6,773 bases of DNA from Microbacteriaceae bacterium UBA6152 (GTDB lineage: Bacteria > Actinomycetota > Actinomycetes > Actinomycetales > Microbacteriaceae): assembly GCA_002423075.1 (NCBI GenBank), contig DIUS01000119.1:1-6773 (forward strand), in the 5' to 3' direction. The stretch's first letter is position 1. Every line of letters begins with the position of its first letter. Shown here piece after piece: positions 1 to 6,753 of the stretch. A program made the position numbers and the translations under genes. The notes under the pieces are model-generated. The model was given only the letters and a program-made list of their open reading frames with translations, searched no databases and was not told where the DNA came from.

Positions 1-231
1 CCGATCGGAGAGGTTATGAATCGTCTGCAACACCAACACCGACGCGATAACATCCGCCGGGATCGACGGACTACCCCGCCCGGACGGGAACAGATCCACG
101 AACGCGTCATCCGGGAACAGTTGCTTCCGGTGAGCGGCGAGGAACGCGAACACCGACCCCCGCGGGAGCAGATGTCCCGCCCACGACTCGACATCCAAAA
201 GTTGACGCTGACCATCGTCACGACCCTGCAT
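1..231 (-). CDS. IS1182-family transposase, N-terminal part, cut by window edge
   Basis: Seventy-seven uninterrupted codons read leftward from an ATG at 231 to base 1, with no stop before the edge. The protein begins MQGRDDGQRQLLDVESWAGH and continues with GSVFAFLAAHR (about residues 25-35), LFPDDAFVDLFPSGRG (38-53) and a segment ending VLQTIHNLSDR (67-77). This order is typical of the N-terminal domain of actinobacterial IS1182-family DDE transposases, which cut and join the ends of their own element. The catalytic DDE residues would lie outside the window, so whether the enzyme is intact cannot be judged. No Shine-Dalgarno sequence precedes the ATG; the start is chosen because it matches the usual family N-terminus. 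Family assignment rests on recognition of these motifs, not on a search. Confidence 0.85.
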   Translation of the reverse strand, partial: MQGRDDGQRQLLDVESWAGHLLPRGSVFAFLAAHRKQLFPDDAFVDLFPSGRGSPSIPADVIASVLVLQTIHNLSDR

Positions 232-304
232 GAACCAAGTCTTAACCCGAAGCCTGAACCAGTCCGCAGGCGCGCCTTAAACCCCCGAATTGTTCAGCGG
301 TCTC
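1..304 (-). mobile_element. Right-hand end of an IS1182-type insertion sequence (partial)
   Basis: The transposase start at 231 is followed outward by about 70 bp of non-coding DNA reaching a CCTAGG palindrome at 304-309. The outermost 20 bases (285-304), read inward on the minus strand, begin GAGACCGCTGAACAATTCGG, a plausible terminal inverted repeat. Beyond 305 the sequence belongs to the downstream flank of the mmsA remnant. The exact boundary is inferred: the opposite IS end is not in the window, so neither the inverted repeat nor a target duplication can be confirmed. Confidence 0.45.
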
Positions 305-321
305 CTAGGGGCGAGCACTCG

Positions 322-406
322 TCGCTAGTTCTGGGGGAACCCCAGGTTGATGCCGCCGTGGCTCGGGTCGAGCCAGCGCGAGGTGATCGCCTTCTCGCGC
401 GTGAAG
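322..406. repeat. Direct repeat copy 1 (mmsA 3' end)
   Basis: These 85 bases match 1424-1508 in the same orientation with a single difference (G at 334, C at 1436), an offset of 1102 bp. The match starts 3 bases beyond the mmsA stop codon. On the other side it falls to 18 of 23 over 407-429, then ends. It could be an att-like duplication left by an element inserted at the 3' end of mmsA, or a product of recombination between two mmsA alleles. Confidence 0.9.
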
Positions 407-432
407 TAAGGAATGGACTGCGTGCCGTACGC
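325..432 (-). pseudogene. 3'-end remnant of a second mmsA copy
   Basis: Read on the minus strand, 432 to 325 encodes AYGTQSIPYFTREKAITS followed by RWLDPSHGGINLGFPQN and a TAG stop. This matches the last 35 residues of the complete MmsA at 1427-2914 except for Ser for Ala and Tyr for Phe. Upstream of 432 the similarity stops abruptly and the next residues (…QGP) do not fit the family, so only the last 36 codons including the stop survive. There is no start codon or ribosome binding site, and it should make nothing. Of the five base differences at 407-417, two are synonymous third-position changes (Ile ATT/ATC, Pro CCT/CCG), and the other three give the two conservative substitutions. This suggests descent from a functional, slightly diverged mmsA allele rather than simple decay of a duplicate. 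Confidence 0.85.
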
Positions 433-441
433 TGGCCCTTG

Positions 442-457
442 AACCTCTCGCGAGGTT
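442..457 (-). terminator. Hairpin downstream of the membrane-protein gene
   Basis: AACCTC (442-447) pairs perfectly with GAGGTT (452-457) around a 4-nt TCGC loop. It begins 17 nt beyond the TAG stop of the DUF4190 gene, where a terminator would be expected. There is no T-run, so intrinsic termination is uncertain. It also sits at the junction between the mmsA remnant and the cargo. Confidence 0.4.
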
Positions 458-474
458 GGCCCTCGCTCCCCGGC

Positions 475-1272
475 CTAGGAAACTGCCAACATCGTCGATA
501 GCCATGCAGCCGCGATCATCGCTAGCCAGAGGTAGCCGAGCACTAGGCCGGCGATCGCCAAGCCCCGGCCAGGCGCCCCGCTACGGCGAATTTGACGGAG
601 CGCGATGTGGCCAAAAACAACTCCCAACAGACCAATAAACAGACCAAACACCAATGCAAGAATCGCGAAGGTGTTCGTGGGCTGTTCCGCGGCCGCCACG
701 CTCGCCTCCCGTGAGACTTTAGGCGGTCTTCGAGCTTGTCTCATGGCAACCATCACGACAGCGGTGGTGGTTATGGGGAACAGTAGATACAGGACGAGGA
801 AGAGCACGTTCGCAGACGGAGAAACGAACGCGACGGAGGCGGGCACGATCAGCAGCGAGGCCCATGCCCACACCCGCATTGGCATGCCCGTGAGCGTAAA
901 CCAGGCGACAACCGCGCCGGAGGACAGCACGATGGCGCCAAGGGGGATTGCCACTCTGGGATTTCCGCCCCACACCGAAGACCCGACAAACCACGAACCC
1001 AAGAGGGCCAAGAACAAAGAAGAACCCAAGACAAATAATGCCCGAGCGATTTTCATTTGTGGGCCCTTTACGAGGGTGAAACTCACGACCAACAGGATGA
1101 CCCCCGCGGCACCCGCGATTGTCTGCAGAGGCAGATTCACCTGAAAGTTGTATTCGTTCCCATCGGGCAGCACCAGCATCAATCCGAGAACTAAGGACAA
1201 ACCGAGAATGCCTAGCGCTCGCGCTAAGTTCCGCCTCTGAAGTTGAGATGCATCAACATATTGCGAGCTCAT
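475..1272 (-). CDS. DUF4190-domain polytopic membrane protein
   Basis: A 265-residue integral membrane protein of unknown function. Eight hydrophobic segments are visible at about residues 17-36, 49-68, 76-97, 107-127, 132-150, 154-177, 200-224 and 235-260. A basic linker (MRQARRPPKVSREA, 177-190) separates the first six from the last two. The last pair, with FGHIALRQIRRSGAPGRG between them followed by LAIAGLVLGY, matches the DUF4190 pattern common in actinobacterial membrane proteins. The N-terminal six-segment part is not a family I recognise. ATG at 1272 is preferred over ATG at 1278: the AAGGA ribosome binding site abuts the latter but is 6 nt from the former. The gene is poorer in GC than its neighbours (line 1021-1080 is 28/60 G+C, against 42/60 for mmsA at 1861-1920) and lies between duplicated mmsA ends, which suggests acquisition. 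Expression of a real protein is likely but unproven. Confidence 0.75.
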   Translation of the reverse strand: MSSQYVDASQLQRRNLARALGILGLSLVLGLMLVLPDGNEYNFQVNLPLQTIAGAAGVILLVVSFTLVKGPQMKIARALFVLGSSLFLALLGSWFVGSSVWGGNPRVAIPLGAIVLSSGAVVAWFTLTGMPMRVWAWASLLIVPASVAFVSPSANVLFLVLYLLFPITTTAVVMVAMRQARRPPKVSREASVAAAEQPTNTFAILALVFGLFIGLLGVVFGHIALRQIRRSGAPGRGLAIAGLVLGYLWLAMIAAAWLSTMLAVS

Positions 1273-1278
1273 TCTCAT

Positions 1279-1284
1279 TCCTTC
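1279..1284 (-). promoter_or_regulatory. Ribosome binding site deciding the DUF4190 protein start
   Basis: GAAGGA on the minus strand directly abuts ATG 1278 (0 nt) but is 6 nt from ATG 1272, which makes the second ATG the workable start. Confidence 0.6.
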
Positions 1285-1344
1285 GCGTCGTTGTTTGATT
1301 GGGGCTTAGCTTAGATCACGCCGCGGCGGCGGTAGCGCGGAGGA

Positions 1345-1358
1345 GTCAGGCACCTGAC
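1345..1358. promoter_or_regulatory. 14-bp dyad upstream of the DUF4190 gene
   Basis: GTCAGG and CCTGAC form perfect 6-bp inverted arms around CA. The dyad lies 72 bp upstream of the membrane-protein start and downstream of the mmsA stop. It is too tightly spaced for a good RNA hairpin, so a protein-binding site is the likelier reading. No regulator can be named. Confidence 0.35.
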
Positions 1359-1426
1359 GATCCGAGAACAGGGCCCTCGCGACTTACTCAGCTACCCCGA
1401 CGAAGTAGGAATCTCGAGATAGCTCG

Positions 1427-2914
<1,488 letters not shown>

Positions 2915-2919
2915 GATGA

Positions 2920-2926
2920 CTCCTTC
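2920..2926 (-). promoter_or_regulatory. Ribosome binding site of mmsA
   Basis: GAAGGAG on the minus strand, 5 nt before ATG 2914. It decides between that ATG and the in-frame TTG at 2932, which lies upstream of this site. Confidence 0.75.
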
Positions 2927-2944
2927 GCTCAACGATTCGTGCTC

Positions 2945-2973
2945 AGTCTGCGGGCTCAGCGCTCTGCGATCAA
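2945..2973 (-). promoter_or_regulatory. Candidate mmsA promoter
   Basis: On the minus strand TTGATC (2973-2968) and CAGACT (2950-2945) are separated by 17 nt, a standard -35/-10 spacing. The -35 keeps TTGA; the -10 matches the consensus at only 3 of 6 positions. It leaves a short leader of about 25 nt before the mmsA ATG. Chance matches of this quality are common. Confidence 0.35.
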
Positions 2974-2983
2974 GCGACAGTGG

Positions 2984-3000
2984 TGCACACGCGATGTGCA
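2984..3000. promoter_or_regulatory. Operator-like dyad upstream of mmsA
   Basis: TGCACA (2984-2989) and TGTGCA (2995-3000) are perfect inverted arms around a 5-nt CGCGA spacer. The dyad ends 10 nt upstream of the candidate -35 of mmsA, a position typical for an activator site, and is compatible with the T-N11-A type of LysR site. The adjacent regulator gene is broken, so any factor now using this site would be encoded elsewhere. Confidence 0.45.
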
Positions 3001-3031
3001 GAAACGCAGATAGACGGATGCTCGCTCGCCG

Positions 3032-3624
3032 TCACCGCGGCGGCAGCAGCTCGTCCCGCCGCTCGGCGACCTCGCGGTGCAGGGCCGCGCGCACGATCGC
3101 GATCGCGTCGACCGCGGGGCTGTCGGGGCGCTGCGAGAGCATGAACGGCAGGCGCACGTCGATCCTTCGAGCCCGAGGGTCGCGAGGTCGAGTTCGCGCA
3201 CCGTGAGAAGAGCATCCACGTAGAAGACCAGATCATGGCCCTCGAGGTCTGCCGTCGTGCGGATCGGGGGTCGCGCGGCTAGATAGCCCGGCGCCGCGAA
3301 CAATGGCAACGCATACTCGGTGAGAAGCTCAGCGCGAATGCGAGAACCGCCCGGAGCGCCGATGGTGACCGCGAGATCGAAGCCCGACCCGCGCTGACTC
3401 AGAGGCCGGGTCGACGTGATCAGTTCGAGCGCGATTCCGGGATGCTCCATGCGCACCCGCGCGAGCGCCGGAGCCGCGAACAACGAACCGAACCCCTCGG
3501 GCGCGGCGACGCGCACGGTGCCCCGCACTGCGTCTCCACCGGATGCCGCCGCGACGACCTGCTGACCGAGTACATCTAGCATTCGGCGCGCTCTGGGAGC
3601 GACTTCTGTCGCATCATCGGAGCA
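3032..3624 (-). pseudogene. LysR-type transcriptional regulator, decayed
   Basis: The minus-strand reading ATEVAPRARRMLDVLGQQVV, then RGTVRVAAPEGFGSLFAAPA and later LLTEYALPLFAAPGYLA, is the hinge and effector-binding start of a LysR regulator. Three lesions are visible. (1) The winged-helix DNA-binding region that should precede ATEVAPRARR is absent, and an in-frame TGA lies at 3625-3627. (2) Near 3164 the frame is broken: the previous frame continues as cysteine- and arginine-rich nonsense, while the correct C-terminus IDVRLPFMLSQRPDSPAVDA…RRDELLPPR resumes in another frame and stops at 3032. (3) The stretch between ELDLATLGLEG and IDVRLPF is about 45 residues shorter than usual, suggesting an internal deletion. 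A single sequencing error could explain the frameshift but not the missing domain. It lies 117 bp upstream of mmsA on the same strand and may once have controlled it. Confidence 0.75.
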
Positions 3625-3627
3625 TCA

Positions 3628-3831
3628 CGGCCTCGTCGCGGCAACACGTACGAGTAGCGCGACGGCTTGACGGATGTCGAACTCGAACGCTACTGGACGA
3701 CGGTCGGCACGATCTACTCTGCCACGATGCCAGCGCCGTGTGCCCGTGGGGCTGGCTGTGCGAGTGTTCGGCGAAAACATCCAAGGGGTATCGGCTTGAC
3801 GTGGTCCTGTATGCCCAAGCACGGATGCCAG
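3628..3831. other. Stretch with no convincing gene
   Basis: About 200 bp between the LysR remnant and the NUDIX stop. No reading frame shows a recognisable protein. One possible trace is FDIRQAVALLVRVAATRP, read minus strand from about 3681 to 3628 in the same frame as the LysR remnant and just before its TGA. It resembles the first helix of a LysR N-terminus (compare the common pattern D-x-x-x-A-x-x-x-L-V-R-V-A) and would mean the helix-turn-helix has been deleted from the middle. This is a weak match with no ATG at its head. Confidence 0.3.
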
Positions 3832-4578
3832 TCAGAGGCCGGTGCTGTCTAACTGAGGGTATGGGAGCTCGCTGAGCGAGTAGCCCGCGTCGATAGGAAT
3901 CCGCGACACTGACGTCCCGTCCTTTCGTTGTTCGCGCCACGGCTCAACGCGCGGGAGCGGCCTCGCAAGCGCCTGCTCGATTGCCGCATCAATCGACTGA
4001 TGCTGGCCCAGTTGAGTGAGCGTTGCGAGAGTCGGAAACAGGACCCGCTCCCCACCCGATCGCGCCCGGTCAATCATGTCTGAAGGTGTGACCCACTCGT
4101 GGTCGACTATCTCCTGGCCGTCGATAACGACTTCGTGCTCCGACCGATCCGCGTAGAGAAAAAAATGCGTGTCGAACCGGCGGGCGAGACCAGCCGGTGT
4201 CACCCAGTTGCCGAACGGCACGAGTCGGTCAAGGTGAAGCACTACGTCGCTTTCTCGAAGAACGCCTGGAAGGTTCGCGCGGTCAGCATCGGTGGCGAGG
4301 GTGGCAAGCTGACTCTCCGCGGCAATCACCATGCCGACTTCCTCGTACACCTCGCGCACCGCCGCGATTCGTACCGTGCGCTCCGCTTCCGTCCACTTCT
4401 CTGGAGAGTCGAGAGTCGGTAGCCATGGGGCGTCCGCGTCGCCGCGCTCGACAACGCCACCGGGAAATACCAACGCCGATGGGAACGCCCCTCGAACGCT
4501 GCGCTTCACCATCAGCACGCGAAGCGGATCATCACGCACCACGAGAACAGTGGCTGCGAGTCTGGGGTGATCGCTCAT
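3832..4578 (-). CDS. NUDIX hydrolase, NUDT19-like
   Basis: A 248-residue soluble protein. The N-terminal half has the NUDIX fold: LAATVLVVRDD (7-17), VLMVKRS (21-27), then FPGGVVERGDAD (38-49). After an insertion of about 20 residues comes the helix AAVREVYEEVGM (72-83), supplying the REUXEEXG metal-binding signature (Arg75, Glu76, Glu79, Glu80, Gly82). The long insert inside the Nudix box, plus PFGNWVTPAG (121-130) and RRFDTHFFLY (133-142), are traits of the NUDT19/RP2-like subgroup; some members hydrolyse CoA derivatives, but the substrate cannot be read from sequence. Start ATG 4578 has GGGAGGAG 9 nt upstream. Base composition is a little less GC-rich (36/60 at 3961-4020) than mmsA or rmuC, with more A/T third positions, so it may be a later arrival. 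It is divergent from rmuC. Confidence 0.88.
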   Translation of the reverse strand: MSDHPRLAATVLVVRDDPLRVLMVKRSVRGAFPSALVFPGGVVERGDADAPWLPTLDSPEKWTEAERTVRIAAVREVYEEVGMVIAAESQLATLATDADRANLPGVLRESDVVLHLDRLVPFGNWVTPAGLARRFDTHFFLYADRSEHEVVIDGQEIVDHEWVTPSDMIDRARSGGERVLFPTLATLTQLGQHQSIDAAIEQALARPLPRVEPWREQRKDGTSVSRIPIDAGYSLSELPYPQLDSTGL

Positions 4579-4757
4579 CGCGGGCTACTCCTCCCAGCGT
4601 CCGACACAAATGACGAAACGCGGCGCGTCTAGTGGTGGGTAAAGTTAGCCGGCCGCTTCTCGACAAAGGGCGCTCACCTCGTGCGGGTCGGGGCCGGTGC
4701 TCATGCGCCCAGCATAGGGCGGGGCGGGCGTCGGATGCTCCTGCCAGACTGACTCGC
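4579..4757. promoter_or_regulatory. Divergent intergenic region between NUDIX gene and rmuC
   Basis: This 179-bp gap must carry the promoters for both genes. The NUDIX ribosome binding site (GGGAGGAG, 4588-4595) is clear. No strong Shine-Dalgarno precedes the rmuC ATG at 4758, so rmuC may be translated from a weak or leaderless start. I see no convincing -35/-10 pair in either direction. A 19-codon minus-strand reading frame (4704-4645) starts with ATG but has no ribosome binding site. Confidence 0.4.
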
Positions 4758-6014
4758 ATGGACTTCTTGTTGCCGCTCGTGCTCGGAATCGTCGTCGGCG
4801 TCGTGCTCGGCGTGGTCATCGGGCTGCTTCTCGGGCGCCGAGGCAACACCCCCCTCGCTGTGCTCGATGCCCTGCGCGAACAGCTGACCGCGGCCGAAGT
4901 GCGCGTGGCTCAGGCCGAGGCGCGCGCGATCGCCCTCGATGAGCAACTCGGGCTGGCCCGGCAGCGGGATGTTGAGCGCGAGTCGCGCGACAAGCAAGAG
5001 GGCCGCGTGCTCGAGGCGCTCGCGCCGGTCGCCTCGACCCTGCGCGCGATGCAGGTCAAGGTCGACGAGCTCGAGCAGCAGCGCAGCCGCCAGCACGGTG
5101 AGATCAGCCAGCAGCTGCGCACGGCGACCGAAGCCGAAGAGCGGCTGCGGGCCACGGCCGAGTCGCTCGCGAGCGCGCTGCGCAACAATGCGACGCGCGG
5201 TGTCTGGGGCGAGACCCAGCTGCGCACGCTCGTCGAGTCGGCGGGACTGCTCAACCGTGTCGACTTCTTCTTGCAAGAGTCGATAGACGCAGACGGCGCC
5301 GCCCGCCGCCCCGACATGGTGCTGCGGCTACCCGGCCGCAAGTCGATCGCCGTCGACGCGAAAGTGCCCTACAACTCCTACATCGAAGCGAGCGCGATTC
5401 CCGCGACCGCGACCGGTGAAGAAGAAGCCCGCCGAGCATCCCTGCTCGCCGATCACGCGCGGCGCGTCAAGGCGCACGTCGATCAACTCGCCGCCAAGAA
5501 CTACTTCACGGGTCTCGACTCGAGCCCCGAGTTCACGATCGCGTTTATTCCCAACGAGCCCCTGCTCGCCGCCGCGCTCGAGAAAGACCCGGCGCTGCTT
5601 GAGTACGCCTTCAGCAAGCGCATCGCGCTCGCGAGCCCCGTGAGCTTCTGGGCCGTGCTCAAGACCATCGCCTTCACGTGGCAGCAAGAGGTGCTCACCG
5701 ACGAGGCCAAGATGTTGTTCGACCTCTCGAAGGAGCTCTACGCGCGCGTCGCGAAGCTCGCCGAGCACGCCGACGCGCTGGGCGGTGCGATCGAGCGCAG
5801 CGTCAAGGCCTACAACCAGTTCGCGAGCTCACTCGAGACGCGCGTGCTCGTCACCGCGCGCCGACTCGACGGCCTCGACGAGTCGAAGGTCATCCCAACG
5901 CCGCGGTCGATCGAAGACCAGCCGCGGCAGCTCACGGCCGCCGAGTTGACCGAAGCTCTCGCCGACACCGACGACGAGTCCCCCGACCTCGACGGCGAGC
6001 GCGCACCAGAGTAG
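4758..6014 (+). CDS. rmuC: DNA recombination protein RmuC
   Basis: A 418-residue protein with classic RmuC layout. An N-terminal membrane anchor (FLLPLVLGIVVGVVLGVVIG, 3-22) is followed by a long charged coiled-coil rich in Ala, Glu, Gln and Arg (about 35-140). The conserved RmuC domain starts at NNATRGVWGETQLRTLVE (143-160). It includes RPDMVLRLPG (184-193) and IAVDAKVPYNSY (197-208), in which Asp186, Asp200 and Lys202 fit a PD-(D/E)xK nuclease core, and then FIPNEPLL and PVSFWAVLKTIAFTWQQE. The tail from about 375 is acidic and poorly conserved. In E. coli RmuC limits inversions at short inverted repeats; nuclease activity is predicted. Start ATG 4758 is chosen because it places the anchor at the very N-terminus; the open frame runs back to 4632, but that extension is Arg/Pro-rich and unlike the family. 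Probably co-transcribed with the VOC gene 10 nt downstream. Confidence 0.94.
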   Translation: MDFLLPLVLGIVVGVVLGVVIGLLLGRRGNTPLAVLDALREQLTAAEVRVAQAEARAIALDEQLGLARQRDVERESRDKQEGRVLEALAPVASTLRAMQVKVDELEQQRSRQHGEISQQLRTATEAEERLRATAESLASALRNNATRGVWGETQLRTLVESAGLLNRVDFFLQESIDADGAARRPDMVLRLPGRKSIAVDAKVPYNSYIEASAIPATATGEEEARRASLLADHARRVKAHVDQLAAKNYFTGLDSSPEFTIAFIPNEPLLAAALEKDPALLEYAFSKRIALASPVSFWAVLKTIAFTWQQEVLTDEAKMLFDLSKELYARVAKLAEHADALGGAIERSVKAYNQFASSLETRVLVTARRLDGLDESKVIPTPRSIEDQPRQLTAAELTEALADTDDESPDLDGERAPE

Positions 6015-6024
6015 CCTGCCCGGC

Positions 6025-6426
6025 ATGGTCGCCTACACCTACGCCTTTAGCGGTTTCGCAGTGCCCGACATCAACGCCGCACGCACCTTCTACCGAGACG
6101 TCGTCGGCCTCGAGGTCACCGCCGCCATGATGGGTCAGCTCTCGATCGAGCTGCCCGGTGGGGGTTGGGTGCTCGTGTACCCCAAGCCCGATCACGAGCC
6201 CGCCGTCTACACGATGCTCAACCTCGAGGTCGACGACATCGAGACGGCCGTCGACGAGCTCGCGGGTCGCGGTGTCGAGTTCGCGCGCTACGAGGGGATG
6301 GACCAGGATGCACGCGGCATCGCGCGCGGCATCGCCTCCAGTCAGGGCCCCGACATCGCCTGGTTCACCGATCCGGCGGGCAACATCATCTCGGTTCTGC
6401 AGAATCCTCCCGAGCCAGGGGCCTAG
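6025..6426 (+). CDS. VOC-fold (glyoxalase/bleomycin-resistance superfamily) protein
   Basis: A 133-residue single-domain protein with two beta-alpha-beta-beta-beta halves. The first half is FAVPDINAARTFYRDVVGLE (11-30), then QLSIELPGGGWVLVY (38-52). The second half is YTMLNLEVDDIETAVDELAG (62-81), then RGVEFARYEG and IAWFTDPAGNIISVLQ (111-126). These are standard landmarks of stand-alone VOC proteins of unknown substrate. The usual first-strand His and the terminal-strand Glu metal ligands are not evident (the last strand reads SVLQ), so glyoxalase activity should not be assumed; it may be a metal-poor binder. It starts 10 nt after the rmuC stop with no good Shine-Dalgarno of its own, suggesting translational dependence on rmuC. 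The functional link between the two is unknown. Confidence 0.88.
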   Translation: MVAYTYAFSGFAVPDINAARTFYRDVVGLEVTAAMMGQLSIELPGGGWVLVYPKPDHEPAVYTMLNLEVDDIETAVDELAGRGVEFARYEGMDQDARGIARGIASSQGPDIAWFTDPAGNIISVLQNPPEPGA

Positions 6427-6472
6427 ATGCGTCAACGATCGGCGCCTTACGACACAACCTCCTGAGACGACT

Positions 6473-6524
6473 GCGAACAACGATCGTGACGTTCGCTTCA
6501 CCATCGTCGGTGGTGCGCCGATGG
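6473..6524 (+). terminator. Two tandem dyads after the rmuC-VOC pair
   Basis: GCGAAC (6473-6478) pairs with GTTCGC (6491-6496) around a 12-nt loop containing the palindrome ACGATCGT. Four bases later CCATCG (6501-6506) pairs with CGATGG (6519-6524). Their place 47 bp beyond the VOC stop suits transcript 3'-end formation, but the loops are long and no T-run follows. Confidence 0.3.
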
Positions 6525-6564
6525 CCCACCCTGTGGCGAAAGATCAATACTGACCCGACGCCCG

Positions 6565-6753
6565 TTGCTTTCCCCCTATGCCAACGATGTCGAGCCCGAC
6601 CGGGCGGAGACCGCACTCATTCCCGTGATGATCAGGGCGGTAACCTCGAGCCACGCCGACACGATCGCCTTCACCCAGTGCATGGAGAACGGCATGAACG
6701 GCTCGCTCACTGACGCACAGGTCGACGAACTCTCTGACGATTCGGCCGCCTAG
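6565..6753 (+). pseudogene. Short coding fragment, possibly truncated gene
   Basis: The frame is open from 6490 (after a TGA at 6487-6489) to a TAG at 6751-6753. The part from about 6630 has strong G/C at codon third positions and a plausible protein, IRAVTSSHADTIAFTQCMEN followed by GMNGSLTDAQVDELSDDSAA, so it was probably once translated. No ATG with a ribosome binding site heads it: candidate starts are TTG 6565, GTG 6625 or ATG 6628, none convincing. It could be a small acidic protein, or the tail of a larger protein (the style recalls C-termini of actinobacterial secreted proteins) whose 5' part is gone. The stop lies in a CTAG at what may be an IS junction, so the 3' end may be artificial too. 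I do not recognise a family. Confidence 0.35.

Noticed and set aside
16..501. 161-codon plus-strand open frame at the left edge
   Set aside because: It runs antisense through the transposase, the IS end and the mmsA remnant, and its composition is Arg/Pro/Glu-rich nonsense.
605..1144. 179-codon plus-strand open frame opposite the DUF4190 gene
   Set aside because: The minus strand gives eight clean hydrophobic segments and a ribosome binding site; the plus-strand product has no domain features.
1411..1420. Perfect palindrome ATCTCGAGAT as a terminator of mmsA
   Set aside because: A 10-bp palindrome leaves no usable loop and has no T-run; likely chance or a restriction-type word.
3161..3168. 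Programmed ribosomal frameshift in the LysR gene
   Set aside because: There is no slippery heptamer or downstream structure at the break, and the gene already lacks its DNA-binding domain, so decay is simpler.
3667..3852. Small plus-strand ORF beginning MTDVELERYWTT
   Set aside because: No ribosome binding site, no family resemblance, and it runs into the NUDIX 3' end; treated as chance.
4645..4704. 19-codon minus-strand ORF (MSTGPDPHEVSALCREAAG)
   Set aside because: It has an ATG and stop but no ribosome binding site or family match; too short to support.
4632..4757. N-terminal extension of RmuC from the in-frame start at 4632
   Set aside because: The extension is Arg/Pro-rich and would bury the membrane anchor, which in this family sits at the extreme N-terminus.
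4701..5276. 191-codon minus-strand open frame opposite rmuC
   Set aside because: Shadow frame of the RmuC coiled-coil region; Arg/Leu/His-rich and without family features.
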